In this document: piece by piece, positions 40,720 through 49,403 of the stretch | Numbering within the stretch: position 1 is the stretch's first letter | Layout: each line of letters begins with the position of its first letter | DNA from: Viridibacterium curvum | Lineage (GTDB): Bacteria > Pseudomonadota > Gammaproteobacteria > Burkholderiales > Rhodocyclaceae | Reading direction: 5' to 3' | DNA: 64,000 bases | Assembly: GCF_039544165.1 (NCBI RefSeq) | Contig: NZ_BAABLD010000005.1 | Location: 124,001 to 188,000 of the forward strand | The notes under the pieces: generated by a model | The model's database searches: none | The model's input: only the letters and a program-made list of their open reading frames with translations | What the model was told of the DNA's origin: nothing | Made by a program: the position numbers and the translations under genes

Positions 40720-41822
40720 GGCGCGCCCTCCAGTTGCTTGCGCGGATCGAGCGCATCACGCAGGGCGTCGCCGACGAGCACCAGCAGTAACAAGGTGCCG
40801 ACGAGCACGACGAAGGTGGACAGCGAGATCCACCAGGCATCGAGGTTGGCCTTGCCTTGCGAGAGCAGTTCGCCGAGGCTGGGCGTGTCGGGGGGCACGC
40901 CGAGGCCGAGGAAGTCGAGGCTGGTGAGTGCGCTGATGGTGCCTACCATCATGAAAGGCACCAGCGTGATGACCGGTGTGAGGCTGTTGGGCAGGATGTG
41001 GCGGAACATGATGCGTCGACGGCTCTGACCCAGCGCGCGGGCGGCGCGCACATAGTCGAGCGCGCGGTTGCGCAGGAATTCGGCACGCACGTAGGCCGAA
41101 ATCAGCAGCCAGTCGAAGGCCACCAGCAGCACGATGAGTAGCCCGAGGCTGCGTGCGAACAGCGCCGAGAAAATGATCAGCATGTAGAGCTGCGGCATGG
41201 AGCCCCAGATCTCGCCGAAGCGTTCCATCGCGATGTCGGTCCAGCCCGCGAAGAAGCCCTGGATGGCACCGTACAGCACGCCCAGCAGGGTGCACAGCGT
41301 TGCCACGACGATGGCAAAGAAGATTGACACGCGGAAGCCGTAGATCAGGCGCGCGAGCAGGTCGCGGCCGCGGTCATCGGTGCCCAGCCAGTTGTCGGCC
41401 GAGGGCGCGGCGGGGTTGGGCTCTTTCGAGAAGTAGTTGATGGTGCTGTGGTGGTAGGGGTTGAGCGGGAAAATCGCGAAGTTGTCGCCTTGAGCGAGTT
41501 GCTCGCGGATGAAGGGGTCAAGGTAATCGGTGGGTGTTTCGAAGTCACCGCCGAAGGTGGTCTCGGGCAGGGTCTGCACGATGGGAAAGTAGTAGTGACC
41601 GTTGTGTCGTACGACGATCGGCTTGTCGTTCGACAGCAGTTCGGCGAAGAGGCTGATGAAGACCAGGGCGCCGAGCAACATCAGGCAGACCAGGGCCAGG
41701 CGGTTGCGGCGGAAGCGCTGCCAGGCGCGCCGACCGGGGCTGGCGCGCAGCGGAGATGTTGCGGCTGGGGCGGGCGCTGCTGAGGCGCTGGCGGCGGCAC
41801 TCACGAGGCTTGCGTCATTCAT
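40716..41822 (-). CDS. yejE: Peptide ABC transporter permease (YejE-like)
   Basis: The 368-residue permease has an N-terminal helix after SPGRRAWQRFRRNRLALVCLM, a large periplasmic loop with HHSTINYFSKEPNPAAPSADNWLGTDDRGRD, and the transport domain RARRLIYGFRVSIFFA and YVRAARALGQSRRRIMFRHILPN (EAA loop). These are characteristic of YejE/OppC-type proteins. It overlaps its neighbours on both sides (8 bp with YejB, 4 bp with YejF), so the operon is tightly coupled. Confidence 0.92.
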   Translation of the reverse strand: MNDASLVSAAASASAAPAPAATSPLRASPGRRAWQRFRRNRLALVCLMLLGALVFISLFAELLSNDKPIVVRHNGHYYFPIVQTLPETTFGGDFETPTDYLDPFIREQLAQGDNFAIFPLNPYHHSTINYFSKEPNPAAPSADNWLGTDDRGRDLLARLIYGFRVSIFFAIVVATLCTLLGVLYGAIQGFFAGWTDIAMERFGEIWGSMPQLYMLIIFSALFARSLGLLIVLLVAFDWLLISAYVRAEFLRNRALDYVRAARALGQSRRRIMFRHILPNSLTPVITLVPFMMVGTISALTSLDFLGLGVPPDTPSLGELLSQGKANLDAWWISLSTFVVLVGTLLLLVLVGDALRDALDPRKQLEGAP

Positions 41823-42858
41823 ATTTCACTCGCGGGTCGACCCACAGGTAGGCAATGTCGCGCAACAGGGTGGTGACGAGGCCGATGAGGGTGAACAGGA
41901 AGAGGCTGCCAAGCACGACGGGATAGTCGCGGCGGATGGCCGATTCATAGGAGAGCAGGCCGAGACCGTCGAGCGAAAACAAGGTTTCAATCAATAGAGA
42001 ACCCGTGAAGAAGGCGCCCACGAAGGCCGCCGGGAAGCCCGTCATGATCGGCATCAGCGCGTTGCGGAACACATGCCGGCGCAGCACGACGGATTCGGCG
42101 AGGCCTTTGGCGCGCGCGGTCAGCACGTATTGCTTGCGGATCTCTTCGAGCACCGAGTTCTTGGTCATCAGCGTGACGGTGGCGAAGCTGCCGGCGAGCA
42201 GGGCGATGACCGGCAGCACGATGTGCCAGAGGTAATCGACGACCTTGCCGGCGAGCGACAGGCTGGCCCAGTCGGGTGAGGTGAGGCCGCGCAACGGGAA
42301 CCACTGGAAGAAGTTGCCGCCGGCGAAGAACACCAGCAGCACGACCCCGAGCACGAAGCCCGGAATGGCGTAGCCCAGCAGCATCAGCACGGTGGTCGTG
42401 GTGTCGAAGGGCGTGCCGGCACGCACGGCCTTGGCGATGCCCAGTGGAATCGAGATGAGATAGGTGAGGAAGAAGGTCCACAAGCCGAGGCTGATCGACA
42501 CGGGCAGCTTCTCGCGGATGAGCTGCCAGACATCCTTGTTGTGGAAAAAGCTCTTGCCCAGATCGAAGCGCGCAAACTGGCCGAGCATCTGGAAGTAGCG
42601 TTCATGCGCGGGTTTGTCGAAGCCGTAGAGCTTCTTGATCTCTTCGACGCGTTCCGCATCCACGCCCTGACGCCCGAGGTAACCGGGGCCGCCGGAGGCG
42701 CGTCCTTCGGCACCCGCTGCGTCGCGACCCTGCAGTTGGCCGACCATCTGTTCAACCGGCCCACCGGGTACGAACTGGATGACAACGAAGGTGATGGTGA
42801 CGACGCCCAGCAAGGTGGGGATCATCAACAGCAGGCGTTTGAGCAGGTAGTTCCACAT
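41815..42858 (-). CDS. yejB: Peptide ABC transporter permease (YejB-like)
   Basis: The 347-residue permease starts MWNYLLKRLLLMIPTLLGVVTITFVVIQFVPGGPVEQM, the classic DppB/OppB N-terminus, and contains YVLTARAKGLAESVVLRRHVFRNALMPIMTG (EAA loop) and LIETLFSLDGLGLLSYESA. The periplasmic loop is Gly/Arg-rich with GRDAAGAEGRASGGPGYLGRQG, as in YejB. It begins 3 bp after the binding protein stop. Confidence 0.93.
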   Translation of the reverse strand: MWNYLLKRLLLMIPTLLGVVTITFVVIQFVPGGPVEQMVGQLQGRDAAGAEGRASGGPGYLGRQGVDAERVEEIKKLYGFDKPAHERYFQMLGQFARFDLGKSFFHNKDVWQLIREKLPVSISLGLWTFFLTYLISIPLGIAKAVRAGTPFDTTTTVLMLLGYAIPGFVLGVVLLVFFAGGNFFQWFPLRGLTSPDWASLSLAGKVVDYLWHIVLPVIALLAGSFATVTLMTKNSVLEEIRKQYVLTARAKGLAESVVLRRHVFRNALMPIMTGFPAAFVGAFFTGSLLIETLFSLDGLGLLSYESAIRRDYPVVLGSLFLFTLIGLVTTLLRDIAYLWVDPRVKYE

Positions 42859-42861
42859 GGC

Positions 42862-44691
42862 TCAGTCCTTGGCTCCGTTCTTGTTTTTGTTGGCGGCATC
42901 GAGTGACCACCAGGTGCGGATGGTCCAGTCTTCGGGCTGGAAGTACTGTGGCGCCACCGCCGGCTCGCCGAAGCGTTTGGCGCGGTAGGCGATGCGAAAG
43001 CCCGTGCTGGTCCAGTGCGGCACCACGTAGTGCCCGGCGCGCAGCACGCGGTCGAGCGCGCGCAGGCTGGCGACCAGTTCGGGCCGCGTGCGCGCCGCGA
43101 GGGCCTTTTCAAGCAGGGCATCGGCGGCCGGACTGCGCACGCCGGCGAGGTTGCCCGAGCCTTCGGTAGCGGCCGCCTTGCTGGAGAAGCGGTCCCGCAG
43201 TTCGCTGCCCGGCGCTTCGCTGCCGCGCGTGCGCAGGCTGATGACATCGAAATCGAAAACGTCCTGGCGTTTCTTCACCAGCGCGAAGTCGGCCTGACGA
43301 TAGCTGGCGCGCACGCCCAGCTTGCCGAGTGCCTGCATGTAGGGGTTGATGATGCGTGCCATCGAGCCCGAGTCGTCGAGGAACTCGAGCGTGAAGACAT
43401 CGCCCCTGGCGTTGCGCAGGGCGCCGTCGCGATACGTCCAGCCCGCTTCGGCCATCAGCCGGCGCGCTTCACGCAGGTTGCCACGCAGGCTGTTGGGTGC
43501 TGCGGTGGAGGGGGGCTGGGTAACCTCCTCGTTCAAGACGCCGGCTGGCAGTTTGTCGCGCAGGCTCTCCAGCAGAGCGAGTTCGTCACCCGCTGGTTTG
43601 CCCTTGGCTTCGAAGTCGCTGTTGTTGAAGAAGCCGCGCACGCGGGTGTAGGAGTTGTAGAAGAACTGGCGGTTCATCCACTCGAAGTCCATCGCCAGTG
43701 CGATGGCCTGGCGCACGCGCACGTCTGCCAGTTGCGGACGACGCGAATTGAGCACGAAGCCCTGGAAGTCGCCGGCATTACGATTCAGCACGGTGCGGCG
43801 GATCAGTTCGCCACTGTCGAACTTCTTGCCCTTGTAGGTGCGCGCCCATTCGCGTGCGATGAAGACTTCGACATAGTCGAACTGGCCGGCCTTGAAGGCT
43901 TCGGTCTGCGCCGTGTTGTCCTTGTAGACGCGGAAGGTGACGCGGTCGAAGTTGAACATGCCGCGACGCACGTTGAGGTCGCGCGCCCAGTAGTTCGTAT
44001 CGCGCTCGTACGTGATGTCGCGCCCGAAGTCGCCGCCCGATATGCGGTACGGCCCGCTGGCGATGGGCGCATCCATCACCACTTTGTCGAAGGGTTTGCC
44101 CGCCCCCCACTTGTGCGAGAAGACCGGCATGCTGCCTACCAGCAGGGGCAGCTCGGCGCTGGCTTGCGCAAAGTCGATGCGCACGCTGCGCTCACCTGTG
44201 ACCACCACGCCGCGCACGTCACCCAGCTGTGCGCGGATTGCCGGATGAGCCTCCTTGCTCATCAATCGGTCGAAGCTGTACTTCACGTCGATCGCGAGCA
44301 CGGCGCTGCCGTCCTGGAACCTGGCGGCCGGGTTGAGGCGGAATGTCACCGAACGGCCGTCACCGGCGACGCTGATGTCTTCGGCGAGCAGTCCGTAGGC
44401 CGTGGTGGGCTCGTCGAGGCTGCCCGTGAGCAAGCTCTCGAAGACCAGATCAGAGAGGCCGGGTGGCGCATTACCCTTGAGGGTGAAAGGGTTGTACTTG
44501 TCGAAGTTGGTGATGCGCAGCGGCGGCGCCAGCGAGAAACTGCCGCCCTTGGGCGCATCGGGATTGACCCATTCGAAGTGCTTGAAACCCGCCGGATACT
44601 TGATGTCGCCGAACTGCGCATAGGCGTGGGCAGCCAGGCTGGGGGCGGAAGGCAGCAGTGCGGCCAGGCCGATGCAGATCAGTCGTCGCAC
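42862..44691 (-). CDS. yejA: Peptide ABC transporter, extracellular binding protein (YejA-like)
   Basis: The 609-residue binding protein has a signal peptide (…LICIGLAALLPSAPSLAAHA) and the cluster-C fold: GFKHFEWVNPDAPKGG, then FDKYNPFTLKG, LVFESLLTGSLDEPTTAYGLLAE, typical of YejA-like peptide binders. It should capture oligopeptides (microcin C in E. coli) for the YejBEF importer encoded right behind it. The start is taken as the GTG at 44691, giving a normal signal peptide; the upstream ribosome site is weak. It diverges from the M20 amidohydrolase gene. Confidence 0.92.
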   Translation of the reverse strand: MRRLICIGLAALLPSAPSLAAHAYAQFGDIKYPAGFKHFEWVNPDAPKGGSFSLAPPLRITNFDKYNPFTLKGNAPPGLSDLVFESLLTGSLDEPTTAYGLLAEDISVAGDGRSVTFRLNPAARFQDGSAVLAIDVKYSFDRLMSKEAHPAIRAQLGDVRGVVVTGERSVRIDFAQASAELPLLVGSMPVFSHKWGAGKPFDKVVMDAPIASGPYRISGGDFGRDITYERDTNYWARDLNVRRGMFNFDRVTFRVYKDNTAQTEAFKAGQFDYVEVFIAREWARTYKGKKFDSGELIRRTVLNRNAGDFQGFVLNSRRPQLADVRVRQAIALAMDFEWMNRQFFYNSYTRVRGFFNNSDFEAKGKPAGDELALLESLRDKLPAGVLNEEVTQPPSTAAPNSLRGNLREARRLMAEAGWTYRDGALRNARGDVFTLEFLDDSGSMARIINPYMQALGKLGVRASYRQADFALVKKRQDVFDFDVISLRTRGSEAPGSELRDRFSSKAAATEGSGNLAGVRSPAADALLEKALAARTRPELVASLRALDRVLRAGHYVVPHWTSTGFRIAYRAKRFGEPAVAPQYFQPEDWTIRTWWSLDAANKNKNGAKD

Positions 44692-44845
44692 GATGGGCAG
44701 GGACTCTCTAGCGAAGTGGGTCGGAGCTTTATTCTTGCCGCGAGTGTAGCGCCTGTGCAGCGTGGCGCGGCAAGCGGCTTGCACGGGGGAAATGTCATGC
44801 GGCGAAGTGTAAGATGTTTGCCTCCTTGTCCAGTTCCCCTTTCAC

Positions 44846-46015
44846 ATGACGCTCATCCCGGAAATCGCTGCCGCTTTGCCCGAACTGGTCGCTGTGCGTC
44901 GTGACATCCACGCGCACCCGGAGCTGGCCTTCGGCGAGCATCGCACGGCAGCGCTGGTGGCGGATCGTCTGGAGGCGCTTGGCATCGAGACGCATCGCGG
45001 CATGGGCCAGACCGGTGTGGTGGGGATCATCAAGGCAGGCAACAGCCCGCGTGGCATTGGTTTGCGCGCTGACATGGATGCACTGCCGATCAGCGAGCTC
45101 AACGACTTCGCGCATCGCTCCCGGCATGCTGGCTGCATGCACGCCTGTGGTCACGACGGGCACACGACCATGTTGCTGGGCGCGGCGGAGTACCTCGCGA
45201 AGCATCGCAATTTCGATGGCACGGTGGTGCTGATCTTCCAGCCCGCCGAGGAAGGCGAGGGCGGCGCGCCGGCGATGATCGCGGACGGGCTGCTGGAGCG
45301 TTTCCCCGTCGATGCCGTCTATGGCATGCACAACTGGCCGGGCATGCCTGCCGGGCAGTTCGGCGTGACACCGGGGCCGGTGATGGCCAGTGCCGATCGC
45401 TTCGACATCGTGATTACCGGGCATGGCGCACACGCTGCCATGCCCCAGCAGGGCAAGGACCCGGTGGTGGCCGGCGCGCAGCTGGTGCAGGCGCTGCAGA
45501 GCATCGTGTCGCGCTCGACCGATCCGCTCGATGCAGCGGTGGTATCGGTGACGCAGTTCCATGCGGGGGAGGCCTACAACGCGATCCCCGTCGAAGCGCG
45601 TCTGTGCGGCACAGTGCGTACCCTCAACGCCAATGTGCGCGCTGCGACCTGGGCGGCGATCCAGCGCATCTGCGACGGCGTGGCGATGGCTTGTGACCTG
45701 AAGATCGCGCTCAAGCGCTCGGATGGTTACCCGCCGACGGTTAACTCGCTGGCCGAGGCGCAGGCCTGTCGCGAGGTGGCCACTGCGCTGGTGGGCGAGG
45801 CCAATGTGAGCTGGGCACTGCGCCCGAGCATGGGGGCGGAAGACTTCGCCTATTTCCTCGAAAAGCGCCCCGGATGCTACGTATGGATCGGCAACGGTGC
45901 GGGCGCGGGGGGCTGCATGCTCCATAACGCGCGTTACGACTTCAACGACGATGTGCTGGGGCTGGGCGCGTCGTACTGGGTGAGGCTCGTCGAGCACTGC
46001 CTGCCGCAAGCCTGA
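44846..46015 (+). CDS. M20-family amidohydrolase (HipO/IAA-amino acid hydrolase-like)
   Basis: The 389-residue zinc hydrolase has the M20D metal motifs RRDIHAHPELAFGEHRTA, ADMDALPI, GCMHACGHDGHTTMLLGAAEYL and FQPAEEGEGGAPAMI, plus RPSMGAEDFAYFLEKRPGCY at the end. Such enzymes cut N-acyl amino acids such as hippurate or small peptides in the cytoplasm. It diverges from the yejABEF operon, so a role in using imported peptides or amides is plausible but not proven. The start is the ATG at 44846; length is normal for the family. Confidence 0.92.
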   Translation: MTLIPEIAAALPELVAVRRDIHAHPELAFGEHRTAALVADRLEALGIETHRGMGQTGVVGIIKAGNSPRGIGLRADMDALPISELNDFAHRSRHAGCMHACGHDGHTTMLLGAAEYLAKHRNFDGTVVLIFQPAEEGEGGAPAMIADGLLERFPVDAVYGMHNWPGMPAGQFGVTPGPVMASADRFDIVITGHGAHAAMPQQGKDPVVAGAQLVQALQSIVSRSTDPLDAAVVSVTQFHAGEAYNAIPVEARLCGTVRTLNANVRAATWAAIQRICDGVAMACDLKIALKRSDGYPPTVNSLAEAQACREVATALVGEANVSWALRPSMGAEDFAYFLEKRPGCYVWIGNGAGAGGCMLHNARYDFNDDVLGLGASYWVRLVEHCLPQA

Positions 46016-46366
46016 GCGGCAATTTCTCTTTTCTTCGCCTGCTGCAGTCCGGATCTTCAGGGCCGGTGTCAGATATTTCCGGTTTCATCTGAAGGAATTT
46101 TGGCAGGCTGCCCGTCAGAAGTTGCTGCGCTGCGTTCCACTCACCGGACGGTGTGGGGAAATAGCAACGCTCGACACCGCGTAAACCCGCATTTTTTGTC
46201 AAAAACTGCAGATTTTTTGTGGGCAAACGCAAAGAATGCGTTTCGCCCGCACATTTGTTTTGCACGTAGATGAAAGAAAAATGCTCGTCTACATTGCAAC
46301 GCAGCACGTCAATGCGCGGTGCAACGGAGTACTGCGGACGGTTTGACTGGCTGTGAAATGCGAGCA
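46016..46366. other. Gene-free AT-rich leader of the 46367 gene
   Basis: No gene is seen in these 351 bp. Two direct copies of ATTTTTTGT (46191-46199 and 46212-46220) are spaced 21 bp apart, two helical turns. Just after them, GGGCAAACGCA (46221-46231) can pair with TGCGTTTCGCCC (46237-46248) with one bulge. The stretch is much more AT-rich than its surroundings and probably contains the promoter and a regulator site. Confidence 0.5.
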
Positions 46367-47305
46367 ATGAGCGAATCCACTTCAGAATCCGTGCCTTTCG
46401 GCACCAAGCGCCTGATCGATGGTCAGGAACGCGTTCATTACTACGGGTACTGGATCAAGACCTACGAGGCTCCGGATGACACGCTGGCAGCCAAGAAGCG
46501 GTTGATCGAAGCCCTCACGCGGCGCCTGTTCAACCATGTCGAACACGGCGTCAATATCCCCGGTTTCCGCCTCGCCGAAGCGCGCAAGGCTTACGCCGAA
46601 GAGACCAATCTGGAGAAGCGGCGCGTCAAGGGCGCGATGCTGGCCGGTGCGATGTTCAACCGCGCCACCGACATCTTCACCAAGCTTGTCGAGCTGCAGG
46701 CTGCAGGTGTCGAGATTGCGTCGGACAACGCCCTTATGCGCGAATGCGGCCGATGTCTGCAAGAGGCCCTGGAGCTCGGCAAGACGGTTTACCACCGCAG
46801 CGGCGAGGAGGGCATCGACGAGCTGTGGGGCGAGCCTTTCAAGGCCTTCTCGATCCCCGTCGATGTGTTCTACGAAAGCCGTTACATCAAGATCGCGCAG
46901 GCCATGCGCGACATCGACACGATCACCAGCGAGCTGAGTTCAACCTTTGCCAATGACCCGATGTTCGAGGGCATGGCGCCGATCATTGCCCACTTCGCTT
47001 ACTCCGCCAAGATCAAGACCGAGACTCTGCGCACGGATGCGCAGATCTTCGATATCTGGGCCGACTTCGCCGTGGCCGGTGAGCATCTGCGCAACTTCGA
47101 GCCCTTGCTGCCGGTCTCGCCTTCAGACGCGCAGATTCGTCAGGCCGAGCATGGTGTGCGCCTTGCGCGCCAGGTCAAGGGATTGGTCTGTGATATCACG
47201 CGTGCCCGTGTTTCGATGCCCAAGAGTACCGAGCAGATGGTGACGCGATGTCGCAAGTTCCGCGCGACGTATTCTCGACTCGCGCTGGCAGAAATGCCGG
47301 CCTGA
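46367..47305 (+). CDS. Hypothetical helical protein
   Basis: A 312-residue soluble protein with no signal peptide or membrane segment (MSESTSESVPFGTKRLIDGQERVHYYGYWIKTYE...). It is predicted almost wholly helical, with repeated Ala/Glu/Arg-rich amphipathic stretches. I do not recognise a family or catalytic motif. An ATG nine bases upstream is an equal candidate start; neither has a strong ribosome site. It is monocistronic between a 351-bp AT-rich leader and a strong terminator. Confidence 0.75.
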   Translation: MSESTSESVPFGTKRLIDGQERVHYYGYWIKTYEAPDDTLAAKKRLIEALTRRLFNHVEHGVNIPGFRLAEARKAYAEETNLEKRRVKGAMLAGAMFNRATDIFTKLVELQAAGVEIASDNALMRECGRCLQEALELGKTVYHRSGEEGIDELWGEPFKAFSIPVDVFYESRYIKIAQAMRDIDTITSELSSTFANDPMFEGMAPIIAHFAYSAKIKTETLRTDAQIFDIWADFAVAGEHLRNFEPLLPVSPSDAQIRQAEHGVRLARQVKGLVCDITRARVSMPKSTEQMVTRCRKFRATYSRLALAEMPA

Positions 47306-47322
47306 TCGGCGAGGCTGCACAG

Positions 47323-47352
47323 AAAAGGCCCTGCATTGCAGGGCCTTTTTCA
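47323..47352 (+). terminator. Rho-independent terminator
   Basis: AAAAGGCCCTGC (47323-47334 region) pairs with GCAGGGCCTTTT (47338-47349) around a 3-base loop and ends in a T-run. It stops the 46367 gene and, read leftward, can stop the glutathione peroxidase gene. Confidence 0.9.
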
Positions 47353-47367
47353 TGGGTGTCGTGCGTG

Positions 47368-47853
47368 TCAGCCCAGTAGTTCAACGAGACGCGCTTCGAT
47401 CTCGGCAGGTGCAGTGGTCGGGGCGACGCGGTCGATGACCGTGCCGTCACGGCCGACGATGAACTTGGTGAAGTTCCACTTGATGGCCTTGGTGTCGAGG
47501 ATGCCAGGCGCGGCATCCTTGAGGAATTTGTAGAGCGGGTGTGCGGTGTCGCCGTTGACGTCGATCTTGGCGAACATCGGAAAGCTCACACCGTAGTTCA
47601 CGCTGCAGAAACTCTCGATTTCGTCGGCGCTACCGGGCTCTTGAGCGCCGAACTGGTTGCAGGGGAAACCGAGGATGGCGAGCCCCTTGTCGGCGTACTT
47701 GCGATGAAGGGCTTCGAGGCCTTCGTATTGCGGGGTGAGGCCGCACTTGCTGGCGGTGTTGACGATCAGCAGGACCTTGCCGGCCCATGGAGCCAACGTG
47801 GTGGTTTGGCCCTTGAGGGTTTCAACCGTGAAATCGTAGATCGGTGCGCTCAT
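47368..47853 (-). CDS. Glutathione peroxidase (thiol peroxidase type)
   Basis: The 161-residue protein reduces hydroperoxides. It has the peroxidatic cysteine in NTASKCGLTPQY, the second conserved block LGFPCNQFGAQEPG with the resolving-type Cys, and WNFTKF with the catalytic Trp-Asn. The bacterial Cys-type enzymes mostly use thioredoxin or glutathione. A CAGGAGA ribosome site precedes the ATG. It is probably monocistronic, with terminators on both sides. Confidence 0.95.
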   Translation of the reverse strand: MSAPIYDFTVETLKGQTTTLAPWAGKVLLIVNTASKCGLTPQYEGLEALHRKYADKGLAILGFPCNQFGAQEPGSADEIESFCSVNYGVSFPMFAKIDVNGDTAHPLYKFLKDAAPGILDTKAIKWNFTKFIVGRDGTVIDRVAPTTAPAEIEARLVELLG

Positions 47854-47867
47854 GATCGTCTCCTGAA

Positions 47868-47907
47868 TTGAAAAGGGCGAAGCCGGGAATGGGCTTCAAG
47901 GGCTTCG
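47868..47907 (-). terminator. Terminator of the PsiF-repeat gene
   Basis: Read leftward, GGGCGAAGCC (47898-47907 complement) pairs with GGCTTCGCCC (47872-47881 complement) and is followed by TTTT. It lies between the PsiF-repeat gene and the glutathione peroxidase gene. Confidence 0.8.
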
Positions 47908-47918
47908 CCCGGCGGGAT

Positions 47919-48329
47919 TTACTTCGCGTCAGCCACGCACTTCTTGACGAAGGCGTTCTTGGCAGCGCCGGCCAGCGGCTTGCCGTCCTTGCTCAGCGCC
48001 TTGGCTTCGCAGGCTGCTGTGGCGTTGGCGGCGGGTTTTGCGTCTGCGGCAGCACCGCCCTTGGCATCTGCCTCGCACTTCTTCACGAAGGCATTCTTGG
48101 CAGCACCGGCCAGCGGCTTGCCATCCTTGCCAACGGCCTTGGCTTCACAGCCGCTGTCAGCGGCGCCGCCCTTGGCGTCGGCTTCGCACTTCTTGATGAA
48201 TGCATTCTTTGCCGCGCCGGCCAGCGGCTTGCCATCCTTGCTCAGTGCCTTGGCTTCACAGCCGGCGTCGGCGGCGAAGGCGAGGTTGGCTGCAAACACG
48301 GTGGCGATCAGAACAATCAGCTTGCGCAT
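47919..48329 (-). CDS. Secreted triple PsiF-repeat protein
   Basis: The 136-residue protein has a signal peptide (MRKLIVLIATVFAANLAFA|AD) and three nearly identical PsiF repeats: CEAKALSKDGKPLAGAAKNA followed by F-I/V-K-K-C. Cysteine pairs 24/48, 61/85 and 107/131 are each 24 residues apart and probably form disulfides. E. coli PsiF, induced by phosphate starvation, has two such repeats; the function is unknown. The near-identity of the repeats at the protein and DNA level indicates recent tandem duplication. GGGAG precedes the start. Confidence 0.9.
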   Translation of the reverse strand: MRKLIVLIATVFAANLAFAADAGCEAKALSKDGKPLAGAAKNAFIKKCEADAKGGAADSGCEAKAVGKDGKPLAGAAKNAFVKKCEADAKGGAAADAKPAANATAACEAKALSKDGKPLAGAAKNAFVKKCVADAK

Positions 48330-48420
48330 GGTGAGACTCCCTGAATCTGGTTTGTGAGGGGACGATGGTGCTGCACGGAAAGCAGCAGTGATTCTAGCCC
48401 CGCTAAATGGCGCAGTGGGT

Positions 48421-49266
48421 TCAGACTGATGCGTGGTCAAGCGTGAAAGATGCGCCGTCGTTCTCGGCCAGCGCGTCGCGCAGCCAGGGCATCTCCGCCT
48501 TCAGGGTTTGTGCCAGCGTCCACGGGGGGTTGATGACGAACATGCCGCTGCCATGCATGCCACCATCGGTTGCGGCCTTGCGCACTGAGAGGGTGACATG
48601 CAGCCAGTTGGCAGCGCCGATCTTGACGAGGCGCTCGGGCAGCACGGTGGCTTCCAGCTTGGGCAGCATGGGGTACCACACGGCGTAGGTGCCAGTGGCG
48701 AAGCGCTCCAGGCTTTCGCGCAGTACACCCAGCACGCGGCCGTAGTCTTCTTTCAGCTCGTACGAGGGGTCGATGAGTACGAGGCCGCGGCGCGTGGGGG
48801 GCGGCAGTAGGGCCTTGAGGTGGGCAAAGCCGTCGTCGGCGTAGACGATGGTTTGCTTGCCGCCCTGATGGCTGAAATAGCTGGCGAGCGTGCGGTAGTC
48901 GGTACTGTGCAGCTCGAACAGACGCAGACGATCCTGCTCGCGCAGGGCACGGTGCGCCAGCCAGGGTGAGCCGGGGTAGCTTTGCAGCGCGCCGCCGCCA
49001 TTGAGCGCGCGCACTTCGGCGACGTATTCGGCGACGGCAGGGGGCAGGTCTTTACGGTCCCACAAGCGGGAGATGCCGCCCTGATGTTCTTCGAGCTTGC
49101 TGGCGTGTTCGGAATCCAGCGCGTACAGGCCGGCGCCTGCATGGGTGTCGACAATCTGGAAGCCCTTGTCCTTCTGGCCGAGGTAGCGCAGCAGCTGGAC
49201 GAGGACGAGGTGCTTGAGCACGTCGGCGTGGTTGCCGGCGTGATAGGAGTGGCGGTAGCTGAGCAT
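48421..49266 (-). CDS. rlmJ: 23S rRNA (adenine2030-N6)-methyltransferase RlmJ
   Basis: The 281-residue methyltransferase begins MLSYRHSYHAGNHADVLKHLVLVQLL, highly typical of RlmJ, and contains VDTHAGAGLY (SAM site), LVLIDPSYELKEDY (catalytic DPxY) and MFVINPPWTL. It methylates A2030 of 23S rRNA during ribosome biogenesis. Length is normal. No operon partner is evident. Confidence 0.96.
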   Translation of the reverse strand: MLSYRHSYHAGNHADVLKHLVLVQLLRYLGQKDKGFQIVDTHAGAGLYALDSEHASKLEEHQGGISRLWDRKDLPPAVAEYVAEVRALNGGGALQSYPGSPWLAHRALREQDRLRLFELHSTDYRTLASYFSHQGGKQTIVYADDGFAHLKALLPPPTRRGLVLIDPSYELKEDYGRVLGVLRESLERFATGTYAVWYPMLPKLEATVLPERLVKIGAANWLHVTLSVRKAATDGGMHGSGMFVINPPWTLAQTLKAEMPWLRDALAENDGASFTLDHASV

Positions 49267-49312
49267 GCCCGTGATTGTACGCGCCAGCTGCTGTGACCAC
49301 GGCTTGCCGTAG

Positions 49313-49361
49313 GTGCGACTTCAGTCGCACGCCGGGTGTGGGTGTCCGACTGAAGTCGGAC
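49313..49361. repeat. Paired 18-bp hairpin repeats
   Basis: GTGCGACTTCAGTCGCAC (49313-49330) and GTCCGACTGAAGTCGGAC (49344-49361) are two hairpins with mirrored centres. They lie between rlmJ and the 49404 gene and belong to the family seen at 14009 and 37978-38057. No gene is present in the gap. Confidence 0.75.
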
Positions 49362-49403
49362 CTGCCTTCGGACCTGCCGAGGGAGGGGGGCCTCGTTCGG
49401 GCC

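Noticed and set aside
43015..44904. Open frame of about 630 codons opposite the YejA-like gene
   Set aside because: It is an antisense shadow produced by third-position G+C bias; the leftward frame has a signal peptide and binding-protein motifs.
14009..49361. Possible CRISPR array from recurring short palindromes
   Set aside because: The repeats are single or paired, dispersed over the window, differ in arm sequence and have no regular spacers; no cas genes are seen.
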